Made by a program: the position numbers and the translations under genes. From Maribacter arcticus (GTDB lineage: Bacteria; Bacteroidota; Bacteroidia; Flavobacteriales; Flavobacteriaceae): 64,000 nt of DNA. The notes under the pieces are model-generated. The model saw nothing but the letters and a program-made list of their open reading frames with translations. It was not told the origin of the DNA and made no database searches. This document shows positions 37,891-45,908 of this stretch, one piece after another. Position 1 is the stretch's first letter. The number at the start of each line of letters is the position of its first letter. Location of the stretch: positions 186,001 to 250,000 of the forward strand of contig NZ_FUYL01000002.1 of the NCBI RefSeq assembly GCF_900167935.1, given 5' to 3'.

Positions 37891-38700
37891 TTATTTTAAA
37901 ACTTCTGTGTTATAAAAATTAGCATATGCCTCTTCAAATTCTTGAACGGGTACATATGGTAACACTGGTTTTTCTTGGTTGGAAATATGGTTTTCTAATT
38001 CTTCTGGAATGTCTTCCGACGCTAAAATAATAGCATCTGAATAATCTACAGCTATCTTTAACAAATTATTATAGGTAGGTTCTGCTAAAGAAGCAATCGC
38101 CTCTTCTGGAATACCATCAAAAGCTATTTTTTTAATCATATCCTTATCTAGCGCACCTTCGAAAGTTCTACCATAAACAGACAATACAATTTTACTATCA
38201 GCGAAAAGTGGTTCATCAGCATAATATTTTTTCAAATACAATGGTAACAAACTAGCCATCCATCCATGAACATGAATAATGTCAGGAGACCAATTCAATT
38301 TTTTCACAGTTTCCATAACACCCTTTGCAAAGAAAATTGCGCGTTGGTCATTATCTGGAAAAAGATTTCCTTGCTTATCGGTAAATGTTGCTTTACGCTT
38401 AAAGTACTCTTCGTTATCTATAAAGTAAACCTGTATTCTTTCTTTTGGGATAGATGCTACTTTAATGATTAATGGCATATCCATATCATTAATTACCAAA
38501 TTCATTCCGGAAAGCCGAATTACTTCATGTAATTGATGCCTTCTTTCATTGATGTTCCCATATCTTGGCATGAATATCCTTATTTGACCACCATTGCTGT
38601 TGACCATTCTAGGCGCTTCATAAGACATTAAAGAAACTTCGTTTTCGGGTAAGTAAGGAACTAATTCAGAAGATACAAACAATATCTTTTTACCATTCAT
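37891..38700 (-). CDS. Short starch/glycogen-synthase-like protein (GT5 N-terminal domain)
   Basis: The 269-residue protein aligns with the N-terminal Rossmann half of GT5 glycogen synthases: KKILFVSSELVPYLPENEVSLMSYEAPRMVNSNGGQIRIFMPRYGNIN, of which I rely on FVSSELVPY, MPRYGNINERRHQLHEVIRL and DIIHVHGWMASLLPLYLKKYY. The usual K-x-G-G-L at the ADP-glucose site is absent, replaced by VNSNGGQIR, and the C-terminal GT-B half (with the E-x7-E motif) is missing. So glycogen synthesis by this protein alone is unlikely; a binding or regulatory role is possible. It diverges from panC, as in many flavobacteria. Confidence 0.8.
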   Translation of the reverse strand: MNGKKILFVSSELVPYLPENEVSLMSYEAPRMVNSNGGQIRIFMPRYGNINERRHQLHEVIRLSGMNLVINDMDMPLIIKVASIPKERIQVYFIDNEEYFKRKATFTDKQGNLFPDNDQRAIFFAKGVMETVKKLNWSPDIIHVHGWMASLLPLYLKKYYADEPLFADSKIVLSVYGRTFEGALDKDMIKKIAFDGIPEEAIASLAEPTYNNLLKIAVDYSDAIILASEDIPEELENHISNQEKPVLPYVPVQEFEEAYANFYNTEVLK

Positions 38701-38736
38701 AAAGGTTATATTTTATTTTTCACTGGAACGTAAGTG

Positions 38737-38744
38737 CAAAATTA
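38737..38744 (-). promoter_or_regulatory. -7 element of the starch-synthase-like/DUF4270 unit
   Basis: Minus-strand TAATTTTG, an exact TAnnTTTG match, 36 bases before the ATG at 38700. It lies 31 bases from the panC element on the other strand, so the two promoters overlap. Confidence 0.5.
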
Positions 38745-38775
38745 CAAAAAATATAGAGATTAGCAGTAATTATAG

Positions 38776-38783
38776 TAAGTTTG
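38776..38783 (+). promoter_or_regulatory. -7 element of panC
   Basis: TAAGTTTG matches TAnnTTTG exactly. Its expected transcription start (about 38788-38791) falls on the first ATG at 38791, which favours the second ATG at 38803 as the panC start. Confidence 0.55.
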
Positions 38784-38802
38784 CTCGCTAATGAACTTTT
38801 CA

Positions 38803-39648
38803 ATGCTGTTAGTTAAGACCGTAAATGAACTTAAAGACGAACTAAATAAAATCGATGACTCAACTAACCTTGGTATGGTACCGACCATGGGAGCTCTGCA
38901 TCAAGGGCATATGTCTCTTCTTAAAAAAGCCCTGACAGAAAATCAAAATGTAGTAGTCAGCATATTTGTAAACCCTACCCAGTTTAATAATACTGAGGAT
39001 CTTGAAAAATATCCAAAGACTTTAGTTGATGATGTTGATTTAATATCTTCTATTTCAAAGAACATAATTGTCTTTGCACCTTCAATCGCTGAAATTTATC
39101 AGGACAGAGTTAAATCCAAAATTTATGACTTTGCTGGTCTTGATAAAGTCATGGAAGGGGAGTTCAGAGATAATCACTTTAATGGGGTCGGAACTATTGT
39201 TGAAGCACTTTTTAGTCTTGTTAAACCAAAAAGAGCCTATTTCGGCGAAAAAGATTTTCAACAATTACGTATTATCCAAAAGCTCGTAGAGCTACAGAAA
39301 ATACCTGTTGAGGTTATTGGCTGCGAAATAGTACGTGAAAATCATGGCCTAGCCATGAGCTCTAGAAATGAAAGGTTGAGCCCAACAATACGACAAAATG
39401 CTGCATTCATTTACGAAACCTTGAAAACTGCCAAACATAAATTTGGCATGGAAAGTGTATTAAATGTTAAAGATTGGGTAGCAAAGCAATTTAAGAACAG
39501 TACCGATTTTAAACTAGAATATTTTGAAATTACTGACGTTGAAACTTTGACTCCAGCAAAGAATAAAAATATTAAAATAAAATATAGGGCCTTTATTGCT
39601 GTTTATGTAGAAGGTGTAAGACTTATAGATAACATTGCCCTTAATTAA
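38803..39648 (+). CDS. panC: Pantothenate synthetase
   Basis: PanC joins pantoate and beta-alanine using ATP. The 281-residue protein shows the HIGH-like TMGALHQGHMSLLKKA, IFVNPTQFNNTEDLEKYPKT, the DNHFNGVGTIVEALFSLVKP block, YFGEKDFQQLRIIQ (KMSKS-equivalent upstream) and MSSRNERLS. I prefer the ATG at 38803 (MLLVKTVNELKDELN) because the promoter -7 element places the transcript start at the earlier ATG (38791). It is followed by panD after 13 bases, so the two enzymes of pantothenate synthesis are co-expressed. Confidence 0.95.
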   Translation: MLLVKTVNELKDELNKIDDSTNLGMVPTMGALHQGHMSLLKKALTENQNVVVSIFVNPTQFNNTEDLEKYPKTLVDDVDLISSISKNIIVFAPSIAEIYQDRVKSKIYDFAGLDKVMEGEFRDNHFNGVGTIVEALFSLVKPKRAYFGEKDFQQLRIIQKLVELQKIPVEVIGCEIVRENHGLAMSSRNERLSPTIRQNAAFIYETLKTAKHKFGMESVLNVKDWVAKQFKNSTDFKLEYFEITDVETLTPAKNKNIKIKYRAFIAVYVEGVRLIDNIALN

Positions 39649-39661
39649 TTAATTTTGCATT

Positions 39662-40012
39662 ATGCAAGTAGAAGTAGTAAAATCAAAAATACATCGAGTA
39701 AAAGTTACCGGCGCAGACCTTAATTACGTAGGAAGCATCACTATTGACGAAGATCTTATGGATGCCGCAAACTTTATTCGTGGTGAAAAAGTACAGATTG
39801 TAAACAATAATAATGGAGAACGTCTTGAAACTTATATTATTCCTGGTCCAAGAAAAAGTGGTGAAATCACTTTAAATGGCGCGGCGGCAAGAAAGGTTTC
39901 GGTAGGTGATGTGCTTATTTTAATTTCGTATACTTGGATGGATATTGAAGAAGCAAAAAAATTCAATCCGTCATTGGTTTTTCCAAATGAAGAAAATAAC
40001 TTATTGACTTAA
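39662..40012 (+). CDS. panD: Aspartate 1-decarboxylase
   Basis: PanD makes beta-alanine for PanC. The 116-residue proenzyme has the self-cleavage site Gly24-Ser25 in [17 protein letters not shown], which generates the pyruvoyl cofactor, and the conserved [20 protein letters not shown]-like segment (here [20 protein letters not shown]). It lies 13 bases after panC and 2 bases before the YbhN-like gene. Confidence 0.97.
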   Translation: MQVEVVKSKIHRVKVTGADLNYVGSITIDEDLMDAANFIRGEKVQIVNNNNGERLETYIIPGPRKSGEITLNGAAARKVSVGDVLILISYTWMDIEEAKKFNPSLVFPNEENNLLT

Positions 40013-40014
40013 TC

Positions 40015-40980
40015 TTGACGAATACGCTAAAAAAAAATCTTAAAATTATACTCCCAATAGCATTGGGAGTTTTTTTAGTTTGGTATTCTTATAATTCGAC
40101 CACACCTGAAAATAGAAAAGAAATAATTTTTTATATTAAGGAAGCGGATCCTCTTTACGTTTTCCTTTCTGTTCTTTTAGGTGTTCTAGGTCATATCTCT
40201 AGAGCAGTTCGATGGAATTACCTTTTAGAACCTTTAGGCTACAAACCTCGTATCAGCAATAATATCTTAATAATTTTAACTTCGTATTTTGCAAATCTTG
40301 GCATACCAAGAACAGGTGAAGTTTTGAGAGCTACTGCACTTACCAGCTATGAAAATGTACCCTTTGAAAAAGGATTTGGAACTATAGTTACCGAAAGGGT
40401 CATAGATGTAATAATGTTGCTTTCAATTGTTCTTTTAGCATTTTTACTACAGACAGATGTTATTATGAACATGCTACAAGAACGTGGCTTTAATTTAAAC
40501 GGCCTTCTCCTACTTGCTGGCACAGGAATTATATTCTTCATTTTATTCGTTGCTCTGATTAAAAAATCTAAAAATGCATTTGCTCAGAAAATCAAAACCT
40601 TTGTAAAGGGATTACTTGATGGTGTATTCAGTATTTTTAAAATGAAGCATAAGTGGCTTTTTATTTTTCATACTTTGTTTATTTGGGGATGCTATATAGG
40701 CATGCTATGGATTATAAAATTTACAGTACCCGAAACTATTTCTCTTACCCTAAGTCAATTGCTCGTAGCCTTTGTAGCAGGCGCTTTTGCCATGGCAACC
40801 ACGAATGGAGGCATAGGTCTTTACCCCATCGCAGTTAGTAGTGCTTTAACAATTTTCGGCATCAGTGCCGTCTCTGGTGATGCCTTCGGATGGATAATTT
40901 GGATTGCCCAAACATTAATGATAGTAGTTTTTGGTGCAATATCTTTTATTTTATTACCGTTATTGAACAGAATCAAATAG
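40015..40980 (+). CDS. YbhN/LPG-synthase-TM family membrane protein
   Basis: The 321-residue protein has seven or eight membrane helices and matches the lysylphosphatidylglycerol synthase TM region/YbhN family: ILGHISRAVRWNYLLEPLG (here VLGHISRAVRWNYLLEPLG), YFANLGIPRTGEVLRATAL, GFGTIVTERVIDVIMLLS, and the late AFAMATTNGGIGLYPIAVSSAL. It has no aminoacyltransferase domain, so it is a flippase-like or lipid-linked transporter of unknown cargo. The start is TTG, two bases after the panD stop; no ATG precedes the first helix. Co-transcribed with panC-panD. Confidence 0.9.
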   Translation: MTNTLKKNLKIILPIALGVFLVWYSYNSTTPENRKEIIFYIKEADPLYVFLSVLLGVLGHISRAVRWNYLLEPLGYKPRISNNILIILTSYFANLGIPRTGEVLRATALTSYENVPFEKGFGTIVTERVIDVIMLLSIVLLAFLLQTDVIMNMLQERGFNLNGLLLLAGTGIIFFILFVALIKKSKNAFAQKIKTFVKGLLDGVFSIFKMKHKWLFIFHTLFIWGCYIGMLWIIKFTVPETISLTLSQLLVAFVAGAFAMATTNGGIGLYPIAVSSALTIFGISAVSGDAFGWIIWIAQTLMIVVFGAISFILLPLLNRIK

Positions 40981-41007
40981 TTTCCGTACTATTTACAATT
41001 ACCATAT

Positions 41008-42150
41008 ATGCGTTTTGTAGCCCTAATATTCGCACTTTTATTTGGCGTAATATCTTATTCTCAAACAACTCAAGAAATTTTTGAGTCTTTTAAACTTCAA
41101 GAAAGACGAGACGTACATTACTATTTTCCTGAGAATATGGATGAGGACAAAAAATATCCTCTTATTATAGTTCTTGATGGAGAATATCTTTTTGAACAAG
41201 TTGTTGCCTCCTCAAAATTCTATAGTCGTTTTCATGGCATGCCTCAAAGCATCGTCGTTGGTATAGATCAAAGCAAGAATGATTTAAGATTTGAAGATTG
41301 TGCATTTGATGCTGAAAGCGGTTTACCTTCTGAAAAAGGTAAAAGCTTTTATGAGTTTATAGGCATGGAACTTATTCCATATTTAGACTTAAACTATAGC
41401 ACTGCTCCTTTCAAAATGATTGTGGGTTACGACATCACAGCTAACTTCATGAATTACTGGTTATTTAAGGATAATTCAATTTTTGATGCTTATATAAGTA
41501 TTTCGCCTACTCTCGCTCCAGAAATGGAAACTAGAGTGCCAATGAGACTTAATACTTTTGAAAATCAAATATTCTATCAGGTTATAGTAGAAGGTGAGCA
41601 AAACAAGGTTACTCAACGAATAGCAGCTATGGACCAAGGTATTAAAGCTTTGGAAAAAGAATCGTTACATTACTATTACGATGAATATAAAAATGCCGAC
41701 CACATTTCAGTAGCTACATATGGCATAGGCAAAGCATTTGATAATATTTTCGGCATGTTTAAACCTATTAGTCCTAAAGAATATAAAACACAGATACTTA
41801 CTAGCGAAGAACCGGTTTTTAATTATTTAGAAAGTAAATACCAAGGTATTGTTGACATATTCGGTTTTAGCAAGCCTGTAGAACTGAATGATATCATGGC
41901 GATATACGCAGCTTCAAGAAAAAAAGAAGATTTTGAATCATTAAAACCGCTTTCTGATCTTTGCAAAAAAGAATATCCTGAAACTATGCTCGGCTTTTAT
42001 TTTGAAGCCGAATATTATGAACAATTAGGAGAACCTAAAAAAGCGCTTAAAACATTTGAAAAAGCTTTTCAAATGGAAGAAATAGATTTTTTAACTAAAG
42101 AAATGGCCCTTGAAAAAATGGATGCATTAAAAGCCGATTTCGGATTTTAA
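41008..42150 (+). CDS. Esterase-fold protein lacking the catalytic serine, with TPR-like tail
   Basis: The 380-residue protein has a signal peptide (residues 1-18) and the putative-esterase (Fes/EstD-like) alpha/beta-hydrolase fold: YYFPENMDEDKKYPLIIVLDGEYLF at the N-terminus and SIVVGIDQSKNDLRFEDC. At the nucleophile elbow, GxSxG is replaced by GYDIT (Asp142 in place of Ser), and the following residues (ANFMNYWLF) are unusual. A candidate acid/base histidine remains in NADHISVA (His232). The C-terminus (about 320-380) has a TPR-like pair (FYFEAEYYEQLGEPKKALKTFEKAF). It may be a pseudo-enzyme or use another chemistry. It follows the YbhN gene by 27 bases. Confidence 0.85.
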   Translation: MRFVALIFALLFGVISYSQTTQEIFESFKLQERRDVHYYFPENMDEDKKYPLIIVLDGEYLFEQVVASSKFYSRFHGMPQSIVVGIDQSKNDLRFEDCAFDAESGLPSEKGKSFYEFIGMELIPYLDLNYSTAPFKMIVGYDITANFMNYWLFKDNSIFDAYISISPTLAPEMETRVPMRLNTFENQIFYQVIVEGEQNKVTQRIAAMDQGIKALEKESLHYYYDEYKNADHISVATYGIGKAFDNIFGMFKPISPKEYKTQILTSEEPVFNYLESKYQGIVDIFGFSKPVELNDIMAIYAASRKKEDFESLKPLSDLCKKEYPETMLGFYFEAEYYEQLGEPKKALKTFEKAFQMEEIDFLTKEMALEKMDALKADFGF

Positions 42151-42194
42151 TATATTTAAACAGCTAGTTCCCAAATTAGCCCAACCTACTTATT

Positions 42195-42365
42195 ATGATA
42201 AAAATTAACGCAATGTATTTCGTGTTTTCCGGAGTACTGTTTACCTATTTCGGATTGAAAGGAGATTTTATTATTCCCTACAGTGGTATTGCCCTATTTA
42301 TGGCCTGGGCATCCTTTTTCTTAGCATTTAGCGCTCATAAAAAAGAAAGCTCACAAGATAATTAA
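42195..42365 (+). CDS. 56-residue membrane protein
   Basis: The frame from ATG 42195 to TAA 42365 encodes MIKINAMYFVFSGVLFTYFG followed by LKGDFIIPYSGIALFMAWAS and a polar tail HKKESSQDN. It has two likely membrane segments separated by a Gly-Asp turn, ending in a positively charged cytoplasmic tail. No family is recognised. It fits neatly in the 288-base gap between the esterase-like gene and radA, in the same direction as both. Base composition and third-position use are like those of its neighbours, which supports a real gene. Confidence 0.6.
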   Translation: MIKINAMYFVFSGVLFTYFGLKGDFIIPYSGIALFMAWASFFLAFSAHKKESSQDN

Positions 42366-42411
42366 CGCTTAATTACTAAGCGACATCCGCTCATTTCAAA
42401 CTTCTTGTTAC

Positions 42412-42438
42412 CTTTAGCTCTTTCAGTAAAAGCTAAAG
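42412..42438 (+). promoter_or_regulatory. Hairpin directly before the radA start codon
   Basis: CTTTAGCT (42412-42419) and AGCTAAAG (42431-42438) are perfect 8-bp complements with an 11-base loop, the right arm ending at the base before the radA ATG. It could block initiation on the mRNA, or be a protein-binding palindrome. Confidence 0.45.
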
Positions 42439-43800
42439 ATGGCCAAAACAAAAACTGCATTTTTTTGTCAAAATTGTGGAACACAATATGCTAAATGGGT
42501 AGGACAGTGCTCTGCCTGTAAACAATGGAATACCGTTGTTGAAGAAGTTGTACAAAAAGAGGAAAAGGTAAATTGGAAATTACCTTCGCAAACTTCAAAA
42601 AGAGTCTCAACACCACTTTTGGTAAATGAGATTAGCATTGAAAAAGAAGTTCGCCTAAATACCTTCGACCTTGAATTCAATAGGGTTTTAGGTGGCGGAT
42701 TAGTGCCTGGCGCTTTAGTTTTATTAGGCGGAGAACCTGGTGTGGGAAAAAGCACCCTTTTACTTCAGATTGCCTTAAAACTTCCTTATAAAACTTTATA
42801 CGTTTCTGGAGAGGAAAGTCAGAAGCAGATTAAGATGCGGGCCGATAGAATTCACCCAAATAGTGAAACCTGCCTTATTCTAACAGAGACAAAGACACAA
42901 AATATCTTTAAGCAGATTGAGGCCACGGAGCCAGACATTGTAGTTATCGATTCAATTCAGACCCTACATTCAGATTATATCGAATCTGCTGCAGGTAGTA
43001 TTTCACAAATACGTGAGTGCACTGCTGAACTTATAAAATTTGCCAAAGAAACCAATACACCCGTAATTCTCATTGGTCATATTACTAAAGATGGCTCTAT
43101 TGCAGGACCAAAAATTTTGGAGCACATGGTCGATACCGTTTTACAGTTTGAAGGTGACCGTAATTATGTGTATCGCATTCTAAGATCATTAAAAAATAGA
43201 TTTGGCTCTACAGCAGAACTTGGTATTTATGAAATGCAAGGCAGTGGCTTAAGAGAAGTCAATAACCCATCAGAAGTACTGATTTCTAAAAATGATGATG
43301 GGTTAAGTGGTACGGCAATTGCCTCTACCGTTGAGGGTATGCGCCCACTACTTATTGAGATTCAAGCACTGGTTAGTACTGCGGTATATGGCACACCTCA
43401 ACGTTCCACTACAGGCTACAATGCCAAACGTTTAAATATGCTATTGGCTGTTTTAGAAAAACGTGCTGGTTTTAAATTAGGTGCAAAAGATGTTTTCTTA
43501 AATATTACCGGTGGAATATCTGTTGATGACCCAGCTATTGATTTAGCTGTTATAGCTGCCATACTATCGAGTAATGAAGACATACCAATTGATAAAGGAA
43601 TTTGTTTTGCCGCAGAAGTTGGCTTGGCTGGTGAAATTAGACCAGTTCAACGTGTAGAGCAACGTATATTAGAAGCAGAAAAATTAGGCTACACCACAAT
43701 TATAGTGTCCAAAAACAATAAAATAGGTCTCAAATCAACAAAGATAAAAATTCTATTGGCCTCTAAAATTGAAGAAGTTGCCCGCAACCTATTCGGTTAA
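42439..43800 (+). CDS. radA: DNA repair protein RadA (Sms)
   Basis: RadA is a hexameric helicase-like ATPase that promotes branch migration in recombination. In order: N-terminal zinc finger (FFCQNCGTQYAKWVGQCSACKQW), RecA-like core with Walker A GGEPGVGKSTLL and Walker B IVVIDSIQTL, the RadA-specific LKNRFGSTAELGIYEM motif, and a C-terminal Lon-protease-like domain (about 290-453, LEKRAGFKLGAKDVFLNITGG). Length 453 is standard. Its stop codon overlaps the end of a small minus-strand gene by 4 bases. Confidence 0.97.
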   Translation: MAKTKTAFFCQNCGTQYAKWVGQCSACKQWNTVVEEVVQKEEKVNWKLPSQTSKRVSTPLLVNEISIEKEVRLNTFDLEFNRVLGGGLVPGALVLLGGEPGVGKSTLLLQIALKLPYKTLYVSGEESQKQIKMRADRIHPNSETCLILTETKTQNIFKQIEATEPDIVVIDSIQTLHSDYIESAAGSISQIRECTAELIKFAKETNTPVILIGHITKDGSIAGPKILEHMVDTVLQFEGDRNYVYRILRSLKNRFGSTAELGIYEMQGSGLREVNNPSEVLISKNDDGLSGTAIASTVEGMRPLLIEIQALVSTAVYGTPQRSTTGYNAKRLNMLLAVLEKRAGFKLGAKDVFLNITGGISVDDPAIDLAVIAAILSSNEDIPIDKGICFAAEVGLAGEIRPVQRVEQRILEAEKLGYTTIIVSKNNKIGLKSTKIKILLASKIEEVARNLFG

Positions 43801-43904
43801 CGCTTATCCCGCATTATCCTTGCAAATACCATAATAACTATTACTACGGCTAGTATAACTACTATTTGCCAAAAACCAACCTTTAAAAAAACAAGACTTT
43901 CCAT
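43797..43904 (-). CDS. 35-residue single-helix membrane microprotein
   Basis: From ATG 43904 to TAA 43797 the product is MESLVFLKVG, then FWQIVVILAVVIVIMVFA, then RIMRDKR: one clear membrane helix with a basic cytoplasmic end. The ATG begins one base after the stop codon of the aldo/keto reductase gene, so translation could be coupled, and its own stop overlaps the radA stop region by 4 bases. Such tight packing on both sides argues for a real gene. No family is recognised. It could be a membrane-anchoring partner or regulator; nothing in the sequence says which. Confidence 0.6.
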   Translation of the reverse strand: MESLVFLKVGFWQIVVILAVVIVIMVFARIMRDKR

Positions 43905-43905
43905 A

Positions 43906-44946
43906 TTACGGTGCAGGATTAGGTATTAAATTATGAATCGCCTCAATTTTTTGAAGTATATCATCAGACAAGTCAACATCTATACTTCCAATATTCTCTT
44001 CTAGTTGACGCATTGTGGTTGCTCCAATAATCGTGCTTGTCACAAAGGATCTTGAATTTACAAAAGCTAACGCCATCTGAGCCAAGGTAAGACCATTTGC
44101 TTGCGCCAACTCATAATATTTTTTTGTTGCCTCTACTGCAGTAGTACCAATATACCTACTATAATTAGGAAAAAGAGCTAAACGTGAACCTTCTGGCATA
44201 CGATTACCCAAATATTTACCACTTAAGGCACCAAATCCTAATGGAGAATATGCCAACAAGCCAACTTGCTCCCTAGCTGATATTTCGGCCATACCAACTT
44301 CAAACAATCTATTTAAAAGACTATAAGGGTTCTGTACGGTTATAGTTCTGGGCAGTGTTCCATGAACTTTGCTTTCCTCTAGAAAACGCATCATACCCCA
44401 TGGGGTTTCATTAGACACACCCACATGTCTTATTTTACCCTCTCGAATTAAATCTCGCAATGTTTCTAAAACCTGATGAATATTATCTTCCCAATGATCT
44501 GTTATATCATGTGTAAAACCTCGTTGTCCGAAATAATTGGTACTACGATCTGGCCAATGCAATTGGTACAAATCTATATAATCAGTTTGTAATCTCTCCA
44601 AACTACCTTCAACAGCTTCAATAATTGATTCGCGTGTAAAACCTGTTGTACGAATGAATTTAGACATCTCTGCCTTTCCTGCTATTTTCGATGCAAGAAC
44701 CAGGTCTTCCCTATTTCCATTCTTCTTGATCCAACTACCTATAATTTTTTCTGTGGCTGCGTATCTATCTTTATGAGCAGGTATTGGATATAACTCTGCC
44801 GTATCTAAGAAATTTATACCCTTATCCACTGCAAAATTAATTTGTTCATGACCTTCGGCTTCCGTATTCTGATTGCCCCAAGTCATTGTGCCCAAACATA
44901 ATTTACTTACTTCAATATCGGTATGTGGTAAATTAGTATAAATCAT
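43906..44946 (-). CDS. Aldo/keto reductase (Tas-like)
   Basis: The 346-residue NADPH-dependent reductase has the (beta/alpha)8 fold with the active-site Asp and Tyr in NFLDTAELYPIP, Lys in LVLASKIAG and His in LYQLHWPDRS, and the C-terminal cofactor loop TSTIIGATTMRQLEENI. The long insertion after the first catalytic motif (PAHKDRYAATEKIIG) is typical of the Tas/YajO-type group. It reduces aldehydes or ketones; the substrate is unknown. It follows xth by 71 bases and is followed immediately by the microprotein. Confidence 0.92.
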   Translation of the reverse strand: MIYTNLPHTDIEVSKLCLGTMTWGNQNTEAEGHEQINFAVDKGINFLDTAELYPIPAHKDRYAATEKIIGSWIKKNGNREDLVLASKIAGKAEMSKFIRTTGFTRESIIEAVEGSLERLQTDYIDLYQLHWPDRSTNYFGQRGFTHDITDHWEDNIHQVLETLRDLIREGKIRHVGVSNETPWGMMRFLEESKVHGTLPRTITVQNPYSLLNRLFEVGMAEISAREQVGLLAYSPLGFGALSGKYLGNRMPEGSRLALFPNYSRYIGTTAVEATKKYYELAQANGLTLAQMALAFVNSRSFVTSTIIGATTMRQLEENIGSIDVDLSDDILQKIEAIHNLIPNPAP

Positions 44947-45017
44947 TAAATTTTGATTTTTTCATAATTAAAACGCAAAACTACTAAATATATTGAGGGC
45001 ACCTGTAACTCATACGC

Positions 45018-45782
45018 CTAACTATCTATCTCTATCAATATAGGGCAATGATCACTATGCTTAGCACCAGATAAAATTACCGAACGAGATAATCGATTTT
45101 TTAAAGACTTTGCGACCATCCCATAATCTAACCGCCACCCTTTATTATTATTCCTGGCATTAGCCCTATAACTCCACCATGTATAATTATCTGGTTCAGA
45201 ATTGAATTCTCTAAAACTGTCTATAAAACCACTATCGATAAAATCTCCAATCCATTCACGTTCTACAGGTAAAAATCCTGATACATTCTTTAAACCAACC
45301 GGGTTATGAATATCTATTGCTTCATGACAAATATTATAATCTCCAAGGATAATAAGGTTCGGATTGGTTTTGCGCAATTCATTTGTATATTCTTTAAAAT
45401 CTGCCATATACATCAGTTTATGGTCTAGTCGCTGAATATTTGTACCTGAAGGCAAATACATGCTCATGATTGATACATCTCCAAAATCTGCTCTAATATT
45501 TCTACCCTCAAAATCCATATATTCAATACCAGTACCAAATACTACAGTATCAGGTTTAGTTTTAGAAAGTATTGCAACGCCACTATACCCCTTCTTTTGA
45601 GCACTAAACCAATAATTATATTTGTATCCAGCTTCTTCAAATAAAGTAAGATCCAATTGATCCTCGTTAGCTTTTATTTCTTGTAGACAAACAACGTCTG
45701 GTGATACCGTAGCCAGCCAGTCTAAAAACCCTTTTTTTACAGCTGCTCTGATTCCATTAACATTGTAGGAAATAATTTTCAT
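45018..45782 (-). CDS. xth: Exodeoxyribonuclease III
   Basis: The 254-residue AP endonuclease/exonuclease III shows the family motifs in order: MKIISYNVNGIRAAVKKG, VVCLQEIKANEDQL (metal Glu), YSGVAILSKTKP, LIILGDYNICHEAID (Asp-Asn), GWRLDYGMVAKSL (Asp) and AKHSDHCPILIEI (catalytic His). It cleaves DNA at abasic sites in base excision repair. It diverges from the beta-barrel gene at 45909 over 126 bases. Confidence 0.95.
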   Translation of the reverse strand: MKIISYNVNGIRAAVKKGFLDWLATVSPDVVCLQEIKANEDQLDLTLFEEAGYKYNYWFSAQKKGYSGVAILSKTKPDTVVFGTGIEYMDFEGRNIRADFGDVSIMSMYLPSGTNIQRLDHKLMYMADFKEYTNELRKTNPNLIILGDYNICHEAIDIHNPVGLKNVSGFLPVEREWIGDFIDSGFIDSFREFNSEPDNYTWWSYRANARNNNKGWRLDYGMVAKSLKNRLSRSVILSGAKHSDHCPILIEIDS

Positions 45783-45857
45783 CCTTTGTTTTTAGGTTAA
45801 AAATAGAAAAGTGTAATAGATTATGTGGGCATACAAACTATTAATATCCAAATTTCA

Positions 45858-45865
45858 TAGCTTTG
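45858..45865 (+). promoter_or_regulatory. -7 element of the barrel/TonB receptor unit
   Basis: TAGCTTTG matches TAnnTTTG exactly and lies 43 bases before the ATG at 45909. Confidence 0.45.
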
Positions 45866-45908
45866 GAACATTATTTGTATTGCTAGTACCATTACTAAAA
45901 ATATTTTC

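Noticed and set aside
42366-42382. Inverted repeat CGCTTA/TAAGCG considered as a terminator before radA
   Set aside because: Short stem without a T tract.
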